Origin: Planctomycetaceae bacterium
Lineage (GTDB): Bacteria; Planctomycetota; Planctomycetia; Pirellulales; Thermoguttaceae
Assembly (NCBI GenBank): GCA_031278315.1
Contig: JAITKS010000333.1
Location: 1-7,202 of the forward strand
DNA: 7,202 nucleotides
Reading direction: 5' to 3'
Of this stretch, positions 1 through 6,433 are shown one piece after another; the stretch's first letter is position 1; every line of letters starts with the position of its first letter. Position numbers and translations under genes: made by a program. The notes under the pieces were generated by a model. The model did not search any database, was not told where the DNA came from, and worked only from the letters and a program-made list of their open reading frames with translations.

Positions 1-324
1 CACAGAGAAGGAGAGATTTTTTTGCACTGATATTTTAATAAAAGATTCATATTGAATCGTTACAAATTTAATCGCAAAATTGAAATTTACTTGATACGTT
101 TTTCGCTAAAGATATTACATAAACATTACACAAATTTACCATTAATTTCACACCTTTAACAATTTTATATACTCATTCAACTTGCAAATTCGTTTTTTGT
201 TACAATAAATAAATCGAAATGCAGAAATACAAAAAATTGTTTTTCTGCGGAATTTTTTTGTTTCTTTATGTAGAAAAAATTAGACCGAATTTCAAAGTAC
301 GAAAAAAGTATAGCCGACCCGCCA
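1..324. other. Noncoding AT-rich region upstream of the SrfC-like gene
   Basis: No convincing gene lies here. The only longer reading frame is a minus-strand frame that runs back into the SrfC-like gene and has no family resemblance. The region is very AT-rich and contains a strong hairpin with a T-run (221-259), annotated separately. Possible promoter pieces are weak: TTGATA at 91-96 followed after 16 bases by TATTAC (113-118), and an isolated TATACT at 168-173 without a good -35. If either is used, the hairpin would lie in the 5' leader of the SrfC-like gene. Otherwise the hairpin may end transcription from a gene left of the window. The first bases (CACAGAGAAGGAGAG) are purine-rich but unassigned. 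Confidence 0.6.
221..259 (+). terminator. Intrinsic-terminator-like hairpin, possible attenuator
   Basis: Bases 221-232 (GCAGAAATACAA) pair with 237-248 (TTGTTTTTCTGC) around an AAAA loop. This gives a 12-position stem with a single T-T mismatch at 228/241. Four bases later comes a run of seven T (253-259). The layout fits a Rho-independent terminator on the + strand, although the stem is A/T-rich and GGAA separates it from the T-run. It sits 65 bases before the SrfC-like start codon. It could terminate an upstream gene outside the window or attenuate transcription entering the SrfC/SrfB pair. The minus-strand side is also T-rich but lacks a clean run. Confidence 0.5.
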
Positions 325-2406
325 ATGAAAGATAAAGAAATAATTAATACAATAGAATCAATTCGATTAAAATTTTTAGAATTGATCGAAATATTTTCCG
401 GTACATTGCCCGAGCAATGTCCCAATAGCTTGCATGAATTGCTCGCTAACTCGGAAAGTTTACAACGAATCACCGAAATACTCCAAGTTGCGTCTAATTC
501 GGCACGGGTACGCCGGGTTTGTAACGGTCAATTTACATGCACATTCGTCGGCTCCAGCAGTCAAGGTAAAACGACGTTTCTAGCCGAAATGTTTCCCGAT
601 CTTACTTCACGAGGCTGGTTAGTCTGCGATGCTAAAGATACGACCTCACAAAGTCTTTGTATCGCTCATTCGCCTCATCAAAATCGTACCGTTACCGCCC
701 GCTCTTACAACTACCCTGAATTAGTTAATTTTATCAATCTCAGCCGTCACGATTGCGAAAATAATAACGTTTTCGTAACTTTCGATCAGTCCAGCAGCCG
801 AATCCAAATCGACGGAACAAATATGAAAGCCGAAAAGAAAAATCTCAATCTTTTCAAATTTCCGCTTAAATTAGATTTGATACCATTCAACCGCCCCTAC
901 GAAGTCAACGAAAGTCACGGTAACCGCGATTTTATCCGGTCGCTTACCACTAAAGACGCAATCGTAACCGACCCTATAGTCAACGTTGAATCTACCGATT
1001 ACAACGCTCTGCAGCTTCGCGCATTGATCAAAAATATTCAACTCTACAGCGACTATCAACGTCTGTTCGAATTAACAGAGAATGATTCCGAACTCGCTAA
1101 TATCAACTTTATCGATACTCCCGGTCAAGGCACCGCCGCTTCAATCAATAAAGATGAAATACTATTTTATTGTCTCGGCGAGAAGTCTAAAAATATCGTA
1201 ATTCAACTCTGGCGGGATGATGACCTCGACTTCCTCGTTCACTTTATGCGTTGCAAAGAACAAAGTCAATTTCAGAAACTCTGGATCGAAATCGAATCAC
1301 AACTCTCCGCCGAAGAAGTGCGCGGTCTCGAAGATAGACTTATCCTGCTAATGAATAGCACACGCGATTTTTGCGAAGACGATAATATCAAATTACGGTA
1401 CACTAAACCCGATAACTTTAAATCAAACGAAGACCACTTCCGATTAGTTCTCAAAGAAAACGCACTCGATAAGATGAGCCATAAAGGAACACTATCACCC
1501 GCCGCAATCTGTTTTATCGATACACTCTATAGCTACGAGTCAAAAGAAGAATACGCCGAAACTTTTCAAAACTATAAACCCATTATGTCTAAATGGACAG
1601 AACGCGACGGTATCGGTTACAAAACACTCGACGAGATGGGATTAGTAGAAAACTTCAAAGAAAATATCGAATCACTTTGCAACCCTGAAGATCGCGGTCA
1701 TAGTTTTTTCCTTAAAACGATTCTCCGCTTAATCGATAAAAACGGTCCGAAAATGCTAATTCAAAAACATCTCAAACGCAGCGGAATCGCGCCCGTTTTA
1801 CAAAAGTTGTCCGATGTAATTCACTCATACTACAACGAAGACGGCGTAATGAATTCGGCAGCGTCAAAAGAAGCACTCAAGAAATTAGGCATAAAACTCG
1901 GCTTGACCGATTATTTCGCTTACGAAAAATATGTCGAAAAAGAATTTCAAATCAGCAAATTCCATTTGCTGATCGATGACTTCCTCCAACGAAATCCCGA
2001 ACCTACCGACATCTCCGAACTATTCAAAACACTCTGCAATAACTTAAACAGCATAATCAAAAAAACCGCCGCGACATCACCCGAAACCAGCGCCGCCATC
2101 CCATTCGTAGAACGCGAAATCGAATATCTCTACAAAAAGAATAAAAAACTTTGGGGATACACCGACACCACCATATTCAATACACCGCAAATCGATACCG
2201 CCAAAAATATCATCGTTTACACACTAATAATTCACGCCAAAGAATTACTCACCCTGCTGTTTCCACTCAACCAAGACCAAAAAGAATCCAACACAAACCT
2301 ACATCAAACTAACGAAGATAAACAAAAATCAATGCAATTAATTTCAACAATCGATGATTTAAATAACAAGATTCAAAAACTTTACGATAGATACGGAGTA
2401 AAATAA
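325..2406 (+). CDS. SrfC-like P-loop GTPase (putative virulence-factor family)
   Basis: This 693-residue soluble protein is probably a nucleotide-binding partner of the ATPase encoded next door. A P-loop is plain at residues 76-84 (GSSSQGKTT, GxxxxGKT form), preceded by a hydrophobic strand. A Walker B/G3-type motif, NFIDTPGQG, lies at 261-269 (D264, G267). A strand LILLMNSTRD at 339-348 sits where a G4 motif belongs but is not canonical NKxD. Residues 105-110 (DTTSQS) could supply switch-I threonines. The C-terminal portion from about 450 is predominantly helical and charged, ending in a coil-like tail (660-690). Large size, a long insertion between G1 and G3, and the adjacent SrfB-like gene point to the SrfC family or a dynamin-like relative. 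I recognise this from motifs and synteny, not alignment. ATG 325 is the first start after the in-frame stop at 271-273, and no Shine-Dalgarno site precedes it. The stop codon overlaps the next start, so the two genes are co-transcribed and probably translationally coupled. Confidence 0.65.
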   Translation: MKDKEIINTIESIRLKFLELIEIFSGTLPEQCPNSLHELLANSESLQRITEILQVASNSARVRRVCNGQFTCTFVGSSSQGKTTFLAEMFPDLTSRGWLVCDAKDTTSQSLCIAHSPHQNRTVTARSYNYPELVNFINLSRHDCENNNVFVTFDQSSSRIQIDGTNMKAEKKNLNLFKFPLKLDLIPFNRPYEVNESHGNRDFIRSLTTKDAIVTDPIVNVESTDYNALQLRALIKNIQLYSDYQRLFELTENDSELANINFIDTPGQGTAASINKDEILFYCLGEKSKNIVIQLWRDDDLDFLVHFMRCKEQSQFQKLWIEIESQLSAEEVRGLEDRLILLMNSTRDFCEDDNIKLRYTKPDNFKSNEDHFRLVLKENALDKMSHKGTLSPAAICFIDTLYSYESKEEYAETFQNYKPIMSKWTERDGIGYKTLDEMGLVENFKENIESLCNPEDRGHSFFLKTILRLIDKNGPKMLIQKHLKRSGIAPVLQKLSDVIHSYYNEDGVMNSAASKEALKKLGIKLGLTDYFAYEKYVEKEFQISKFHLLIDDFLQRNPEPTDISELFKTLCNNLNSIIKKTAATSPETSAAIPFVEREIEYLYKKNKKLWGYTDTTIFNTPQIDTAKNIIVYTLIIHAKELLTLLFPLNQDQKESNTNLHQTNEDKQKSMQLISTIDDLNNKIQKLYDRYGVK

Positions 2407-2408
2407 TG
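2395..2408 (+). promoter_or_regulatory. Ribosome-binding site and TAATG start/stop overlap of the SrfB-like gene
   Basis: GGAG at 2395-2398 lies seven bases before ATG 2406, inside the last codons of the SrfC-like gene. The stop TAA (2404-2406) shares its final A with the ATG. This supports the chosen start and suggests termination-reinitiation coupling that would keep the two proteins in fixed proportion. Confidence 0.75.
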
Positions 2409-4943
2409 TCAAATTTTATACCAGATTTTATGCACAGCAGCAGTAACATGGTTTCAAAAGTACCATACTTTCATGTTATTCCTAAAACCGGCGTACAAGT
2501 ATGCCGCCTATTCTTAATTGATCCCAAAATATTACCCAAAGATTTATCAATCGATAAATTTTGGACTACCGCCATGACGTACTCCCAAAGCAAAACATTC
2601 AAAGATAGTCCGCTGCTTAACCTAATATCAGTTCATATCGCCTGCTCATATTCATCGCCGATAGAATCTACAGGCTGGATGTCCTGCCAAACTCAATCAG
2701 CCTTTTTCCGTTTAAATAAAAATAGTCAGACCGGTGCAATCACCGCTGACCTCGTAATCGATACCAACTCGACCGCCGGTAAACAAATTAAAAACGATAT
2801 CCCCTGCTTGATTCAACAGGCTGGTCTCCTTAACTTGAGTAAGAAAAATTACGAAATAACAGGCTTCCACGTACTGCCTCCCGAAGAAGCGCCTTGCGTC
2901 AACGGCTCATTGTTTATCGATTTCGGTAACACCGGCACGACATGCCTTTTCGCCCCTATCGGCTCATCTGATCTCGCAGTCGAACCGATAGCACTCGAAA
3001 ATTGCTGGGATCCCAATTACTCCAAACGCTCGAAAACAGAACGCGAAATAGTTCACTCTAATATATTACTCATGCAAGTCGATCTAATTAGTAAATCACC
3101 TTGGCTAGTAACCGGTGAACGCGCTAAAGAATTAATCGAATTGAATCCGCGTACGACATATCTTTACTCGCCTAAAAAATATATCCGTCATTGGGCAGAA
3201 TACTTAAAACCTAACGAACCTACAATCCACTACGAAGGAATAGTCGGCACACGTCACGGAATGTTTCCCATGCTTGAATTGATCGAAGATTACTTACGTC
3301 AATATTTACAAGCAGTTCAAGGCAGCATAACTAATCCTAAAAGCTCAGCAAATGTTCCCAAAAGATGCCCGATAGTTAATCAAATCATGCTTACTTATCC
3401 GCTCACATGGCGTCGGATTGATCGCGAGTTGTTCCAACGCATGTTCACCGAAGCAGCTGAAAACGTTTTAAGCGCATACTCATTAGTTCAAGATAAATTT
3501 CACGTTGAAATGGTTTGCAGCGAACCTGTTGCAATAGTCGCTTACTTGATTTGGGAAAACTTCTTCCTGTTCGGAATGAGTAATCCGCAACTACTGCAAA
3601 GCACACTCGGTAATCTCGATAACGCCGATACATTGCGCATTTTAGTAGTCGATATCGGCGGCGGCTCAACAGATATAGCTCTAATCGATGTCGATTGGCA
3701 ATACAACGAAACCGATAACATAGTCGATACAACATTCCAAATGATCGATATGATGCGGTTCAACCGCGCCGGCGACCGGCTCACACACTTTATCGTTACA
3801 GCAATCTGGAACTACTTCAAACGAAAATACGATTTCGACGAAACACTCGACCTGCAATTTCAATCGCCTAATCCGTCATTCGACCAATATAAAAAACGTA
3901 AAATTCTATCCGAAATAACAAAAATAGCAGAATCTGCAAAACCCGTAATCGCACAACTTAAAGAATGGAAATTAGCCGAATCCGACGAACAGATGATTCT
4001 TGAAGGTCTTGTCGGTGTTAATTTAAATCTCGATAGAATCAGCTCGTCCGAAGAATTTGTATTAAATCACGATATGCTCAAAGAATGGATTCGGCACGAT
4101 CTGCAAGGTATAAAAACTCAAGGCGAAATGGGATTCATGGATATTTTCGTTTACCTAAAAGAACTCCGCGATTACCTTGAACGTGAAAATAAACGCTTGC
4201 CCAATCAAGTAATATTAAGCGGACGTACATCCAAAATGCCCTTTATCCGCGAATTTACAATCGAGAGTTTAAAAATTCCGTCACACCGCGTCCGCGCACT
4301 CGATGAGTTCTGGCTGGAAAATATGCGCTCGCAAACACACACAGATATATCCAAAATGGCAGTTGTACTCGGCGTACATCGATTCCGCTCCGCTACAAAT
4401 ATACGTTTCGGATACAAAGAAAGCGACCCCGTTTTTAATCATTATATCGGTAAAGTTATCAGCGCAATCGGCGGTTACCAATTCGCAACAGTGTTTATCT
4501 GCCCAGGCACTACCCGCCCCGCAAGCTTCACTATCGATATACCAAAAAGAGGAAATGTAATGCTCGGTCACAGCTTCCGCACAAACGGACAAATAGAAGT
4601 CCTAGCAACAATAATAAGTAAGTCCGACGAAAAAGAAACTGTCGAATTGTTCTTCGAAGATGATTTCACAATCACAATCAAAGATAAACAAAATATATTC
4701 TTCACCGAAACAGTCGCCGGAGGTAACGAATCTTTCGCCGATAACTTCTGCGACACAGGTCAACTCGACGAACACCCAAAAGGGTTCATGACAGAAATCA
4801 TCGAAAAATATACACCAAAACAAAAAATAGTAATATCTGTTAATCAAACACAACAAGTAAATCCGTCAAAAATAGAACCAACAGGACAAACTCAAAGAAA
4901 TCCGCCGCCTTTGCCGCAAAAAATAGTTATCAAACCAAGATAA
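2406..4943 (+). CDS. SrfB-like actin/Hsp70-fold ATPase
   Basis: This 845-residue protein has the ordered nucleotide-binding motifs of the actin/Hsp70/sugar-kinase superfamily. Phosphate-1 is FIDFGNTGTT at residues 170-179 (D172). A connect-1-like helix, CSEPVAIVAYL, lies at 371-381 (compare EPTAAA in Hsp70). Phosphate-2 is VVDIGGGSTDIAL at 414-426 (D416, G418-420). The adenosine motif is QVILSGRTSKMPFIREF at 601-617. The N-terminal strand HVIPKTGVQ (23-31) resembles the IPNSGVQ-type opening I recall for the SrfB family. With the SrfC-like GTPase upstream, SrfB is the best assignment. Proteobacterial SrfB proteins are, from memory, nearer 1,000 residues, so this is a shorter form. The last 40 or so residues are a low-complexity Gln/Asn/Pro tail ending in PPPLPQKIVIKPR. 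There is no signal peptide or membrane segment, so it should be cytoplasmic. Other actin-fold families are possible, but the fold itself is close to certain. Its in vivo role is unknown. Confidence 0.8.
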   Translation: MSNFIPDFMHSSSNMVSKVPYFHVIPKTGVQVCRLFLIDPKILPKDLSIDKFWTTAMTYSQSKTFKDSPLLNLISVHIACSYSSPIESTGWMSCQTQSAFFRLNKNSQTGAITADLVIDTNSTAGKQIKNDIPCLIQQAGLLNLSKKNYEITGFHVLPPEEAPCVNGSLFIDFGNTGTTCLFAPIGSSDLAVEPIALENCWDPNYSKRSKTEREIVHSNILLMQVDLISKSPWLVTGERAKELIELNPRTTYLYSPKKYIRHWAEYLKPNEPTIHYEGIVGTRHGMFPMLELIEDYLRQYLQAVQGSITNPKSSANVPKRCPIVNQIMLTYPLTWRRIDRELFQRMFTEAAENVLSAYSLVQDKFHVEMVCSEPVAIVAYLIWENFFLFGMSNPQLLQSTLGNLDNADTLRILVVDIGGGSTDIALIDVDWQYNETDNIVDTTFQMIDMMRFNRAGDRLTHFIVTAIWNYFKRKYDFDETLDLQFQSPNPSFDQYKKRKILSEITKIAESAKPVIAQLKEWKLAESDEQMILEGLVGVNLNLDRISSSEEFVLNHDMLKEWIRHDLQGIKTQGEMGFMDIFVYLKELRDYLERENKRLPNQVILSGRTSKMPFIREFTIESLKIPSHRVRALDEFWLENMRSQTHTDISKMAVVLGVHRFRSATNIRFGYKESDPVFNHYIGKVISAIGGYQFATVFICPGTTRPASFTIDIPKRGNVMLGHSFRTNGQIEVLATIISKSDEKETVELFFEDDFTITIKDKQNIFFTETVAGGNESFADNFCDTGQLDEHPKGFMTEIIEKYTPKQKIVISVNQTQQVNPSKIEPTGQTQRNPPPLPQKIVIKPR

Positions 4944-4986
4944 TTTCGTGTAACAAAAAAACAAAAATTTAACGTTTCACCAGAAA

Positions 4987-5015
4987 ATTTGTTATTGTTA
5001 TTTATCGTAACAAAT
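4987..5015. repeat. AT-rich inverted repeat downstream of the SrfB-like gene
   Basis: ATTTGTTA (4987-4994) is the reverse complement of TAACAAAT (5008-5015), with 13 bases between. It begins 43 bases after the SrfB-like stop codon. No T-run follows, so it is not a standard terminator. It could be an operator for the downstream coiled-coil gene, a weak Rho-assisted end, or chance in AT-rich DNA. Its right half is part of a 17-base motif that recurs in the opposite orientation at 196-212 with one mismatch. Confidence 0.35.
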
Positions 5016-5030
5016 ATCAAATCTAATGGT

Positions 5031-5101
5031 ACCAATTAAACAATCAACCAATCAAACAATTAAACAATTAAACAATTAACCAATCAACCAATTAACCAAT
5101 C
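5031..5101. repeat. Tandem array of an 8-bp repeat, about nine units
   Basis: Units follow the pattern AA(A/C)CAAT(T/C). The first (5031-5037) lacks one base. Eight complete units then run without interruption from 5038 to 5101 in exact 8-base register, followed by a half unit AATC (5102-5105). Only positions 3 and 8 of the unit vary. The array is noncoding and ends 30 bases before the start codon of the coiled-coil gene. Eight-base units are prone to slippage, so the copy number, and with it promoter or leader spacing, could vary between cells. It lacks the spacers of a CRISPR array. Confidence 0.9.
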
Positions 5102-5120
5102 AATCAAAACCTCAGATAAA

Positions 5121-5134
5121 AAGGAAATAAAATG
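5121..5134 (+). promoter_or_regulatory. Ribosome-binding site of the coiled-coil gene
   Basis: AAGGA at 5121-5125 stands six bases before ATG 5132. It is the clearest free-standing Shine-Dalgarno site in the window. The genes starting at 325, 5677 and 6487 have none that I can see. Confidence 0.7.
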
Positions 5135-5527
5135 AATTTTCTGAACACTATCAGCAACAAATATATTTTGAATATTTGTTTTTTAACCGTAATAGCAATT
5201 CTCGTTTTAGAATTGCTGCTAGGAATTTCACTGATACATGTAAACGGCAAAACAGACAGCACACAAAAACAAATTCAAAATGTCGAAACGGGTCTTTCTC
5301 AAGCTCAAGAAAAATTTGAGAATAGAATTAAAACTTTAGAAAATAGTCAAATCGCAGATTTAAAAAACCAATTGGGAAGCTTAGATTCACGATTGACAGA
5401 ATTAAATTCACAAATGGTCGGCAAATTAAAAGAAACAATAGAATTGCAAGATCGTCAAATTAAAACTTTAGAAAACGAGCTAAAGAAATTAAAGTCGGCT
5501 ATACCTTCATTAAATCCGTCACCTTAA
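5132..5527 (+). CDS. Small single-pass membrane protein with long coiled coil
   Basis: I do not recognise a family for this 131-residue protein. Residues 11-36 form one hydrophobic segment. There is no lipobox cysteine or obvious signal-peptidase site, so it should be a membrane anchor. Residues 40-123 are almost entirely charged/Leu/Ile heptad-like sequence rich in E, K and Q, predicted to form a long coiled coil. The tail is short and Ser/Pro-rich. The segment IKTLEN occurs twice, at 66-71 and 110-115, and an 18-base identity underlies it (5326-5343 and 5458-5475), which hints at an internal duplication. Because coiled coils look alike, similarity searches will be weakly informative. Its position after the SrfB-like gene suggests a membrane tether or oligomerisation partner. 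It may have its own promoter, since 188 bases separate it from that gene. A good ribosome-binding site supports the start. Confidence 0.75.
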   Translation: MNFLNTISNKYILNICFLTVIAILVLELLLGISLIHVNGKTDSTQKQIQNVETGLSQAQEKFENRIKTLENSQIADLKNQLGSLDSRLTELNSQMVGKLKETIELQDRQIKTLENELKKLKSAIPSLNPSP

Positions 5528-5552
5528 CTGTGATGAGTAATATTGGCGAAAC

Positions 5553-5628
5553 CTAGTTGGGGTATAAATGAAAATGTATGAGAATATATTGAGAATATAT
5601 ATAGAATGAATTTTTATATTCCAACTAG
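5553..5628. repeat. Long inverted repeat with tandemly repeated loop
   Basis: CTAGTTGGGGTATAAA (5553-5568) can pair along its full length with TTTATATTCCAACTAG (5613-5628), counting two G-U pairs in RNA. Eight outer bases are perfectly complementary. The 44-base loop contains TGAGAATATAT twice in tandem (5579-5589, 5590-5600). No T-run follows directly, although eight T occur at 5655-5662. It may be an RNA structure between two genes (processing or stability), an imperfect terminator of the coiled-coil gene, or a small mobile palindromic element. I see no target-site duplication. Confidence 0.65.
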
Positions 5629-5676
5629 TACAAGAAATTCAGTGTAACATTAACTTTTTTTTAACCAAATAATTTT

Positions 5677-6282
5677 ATGTCAACATATTTTTTAGTTTGT
5701 TTTATATCACAGATTTTATTATCTGTTGTTTTGCTTTTTTGTTTGAATATGCTGCTTTTGCGTCTTTCGATTATCGAAAATCAAATAAGCGGCTTGGGAA
5801 AGCAAGTAGATCACGAATTGACGAAACTGCTGCGTCGAATTTTAATCGATAATGATATCAGCTCGGAACTTGGTAATCAAGGATTAGATACTCCAATGCG
5901 TAAACCATTTTATGAACCTGCGAGTGAACAGATAAATACATTTTTAGCATTGATACGTTTGATTTCCACATTACCTCGTGAAGACGTTGATAATCAATTG
6001 AAGCGTATTTCGGCGTTATTTTTATTGCAATTCAAAATGGGACTTGATCCTGAAATTTTTACGAAATCTGTTTCACAAATTATTTCGGGGTTAAAAAATC
6101 AATCTTATCATGGAGCGAAAATAGTCGAAGTCCGCATCCCTGCCGCCGGAGATACAATCGATTTAGAATGGATGTCACCATGTTCCGTTCCAGCAGGCTA
6201 TCGAGTAAGAGCCGCACTAGGCATAGCCTTAGTAGGAAACGCCGGAAAACTAATAACTAAAGCAAACGTAGTAGGAAAATAA
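5677..6282 (+). CDS. Membrane-anchored protein with GrpE-like C-terminal domain
   Basis: This 201-residue protein has three parts. Residues 4-30 are a hydrophobic anchor with no charged residue before it. Basic residues (R29, K42, R53, R54) follow, so by the positive-inside rule the rest should face the cytoplasm. Residues 31-145 are helical: a short coil-like stretch, then amphipathic helices at about 84-98 and 102-140. Residues 146-200 look beta-rich and follow the order of the GrpE beta domain: a GDTIDLEWMSP segment (158-168; compare GDPFDPxxHEAV), then a V-x-x-G turn, then AGKLITKANV (189-198; compare the VLRPAxVxV end of GrpE). GrpE is the nucleotide exchange factor of Hsp70. An exchange or co-factor role for the nearby Hsp70-fold SrfB-like ATPase is therefore attractive, but it is inference from motif order. 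ATG 5677 is the first start after the in-frame TAA at 5662-5664, and no Shine-Dalgarno site is visible. Codon choice changes clearly near codon 149. Confidence 0.65.
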   Translation: MSTYFLVCFISQILLSVVLLFCLNMLLLRLSIIENQISGLGKQVDHELTKLLRRILIDNDISSELGNQGLDTPMRKPFYEPASEQINTFLALIRLISTLPREDVDNQLKRISALFLLQFKMGLDPEIFTKSVSQIISGLKNQSYHGAKIVEVRIPAAGDTIDLEWMSPCSVPAGYRVRAALGIALVGNAGKLITKANVVGK

Positions 6283-6412
6283 TCGATTGGTTAAAGCTCC
6301 TTCCGTAAGCTAAAACACACGGTTATTAAAGTGTCGTCCCTAGTGCGGCTTCTTGATAGTTAGCTCCTTTTCGTGTATTTCGTGTTTAAAAATTACAAAA
6401 AATTTGAAAAAC
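6283..6412. repeat. Intergenic repeats: paired AGCTCCTT and TTTCGTG motifs
   Basis: AGCTCCTT occurs at 6295-6302 and again at 6362-6369. The second copy runs into TTTCGTG-TA-TTTCGTG (6369-6384), a nine-base-period doublet ending in TTTAAA. I recall TTTCGTGTATTTCGTG-type sequences as common between genes in some environmental genomes, especially of the PVC group, but I cannot verify this here. No reading frame on either strand is convincing, and no strong hairpin with a T-run follows the 5677-6282 gene. A short CCGT/ACGG pairing (6303-6306/6319-6322) is too weak to call. Confidence 0.45.
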
Positions 6413-6433
6413 AATTATTCCACCTGATATATT
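6404..6433 (+). promoter_or_regulatory. Possible sigma-70-type promoter of the last gene
   Basis: TTGAAA (6404-6409) and TATATT (6428-6433) are separated by 18 bases, close to a housekeeping -35/-10 pair. The putative -10 lies inside the first copy of the direct repeat at 6413-6468. Transcription would begin about 45-50 bases before ATG 6487. In AT-rich DNA such matches are frequent, so this is tentative. Confidence 0.3.

Noticed and set aside
177..473. Minus-strand 98-codon reading frame across the leader and the start of the SrfC-like gene
   Set aside because: It overlaps the well-supported + strand gene, contains the 221-259 hairpin, has a low-complexity C-terminal half and resembles no family.
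4303..4560. Plus-strand 85-codon frame inside the SrfB-like gene
   Set aside because: It is out of frame with a gene whose motifs continue through this stretch, and its product has no recognisable feature.
3445..4856. Cluster of overlapping minus-strand reading frames within the SrfB-like gene
   Set aside because: They are shadows of the + strand coding frame, which carries the ATPase motifs. Their translations are Cys/Arg- or Ser-rich without domains.
5031..5101. CRISPR-like array
   Set aside because: The repeats are only 8 bases and directly abutting with no spacers, and no cas gene is present.
5553..5628. Insertion sequence or MITE
   Set aside because: Terminal inverted repeats are present, but no target-site duplication flanks them (AC on the left, TA on the right) and no second copy is visible. 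It is kept only as an inverted repeat.
6295..6322. Terminator after the GrpE-like gene
   Set aside because: Only four-base stems (AGCT/AGCT, CCGT/ACGG) can form and no T-run follows.
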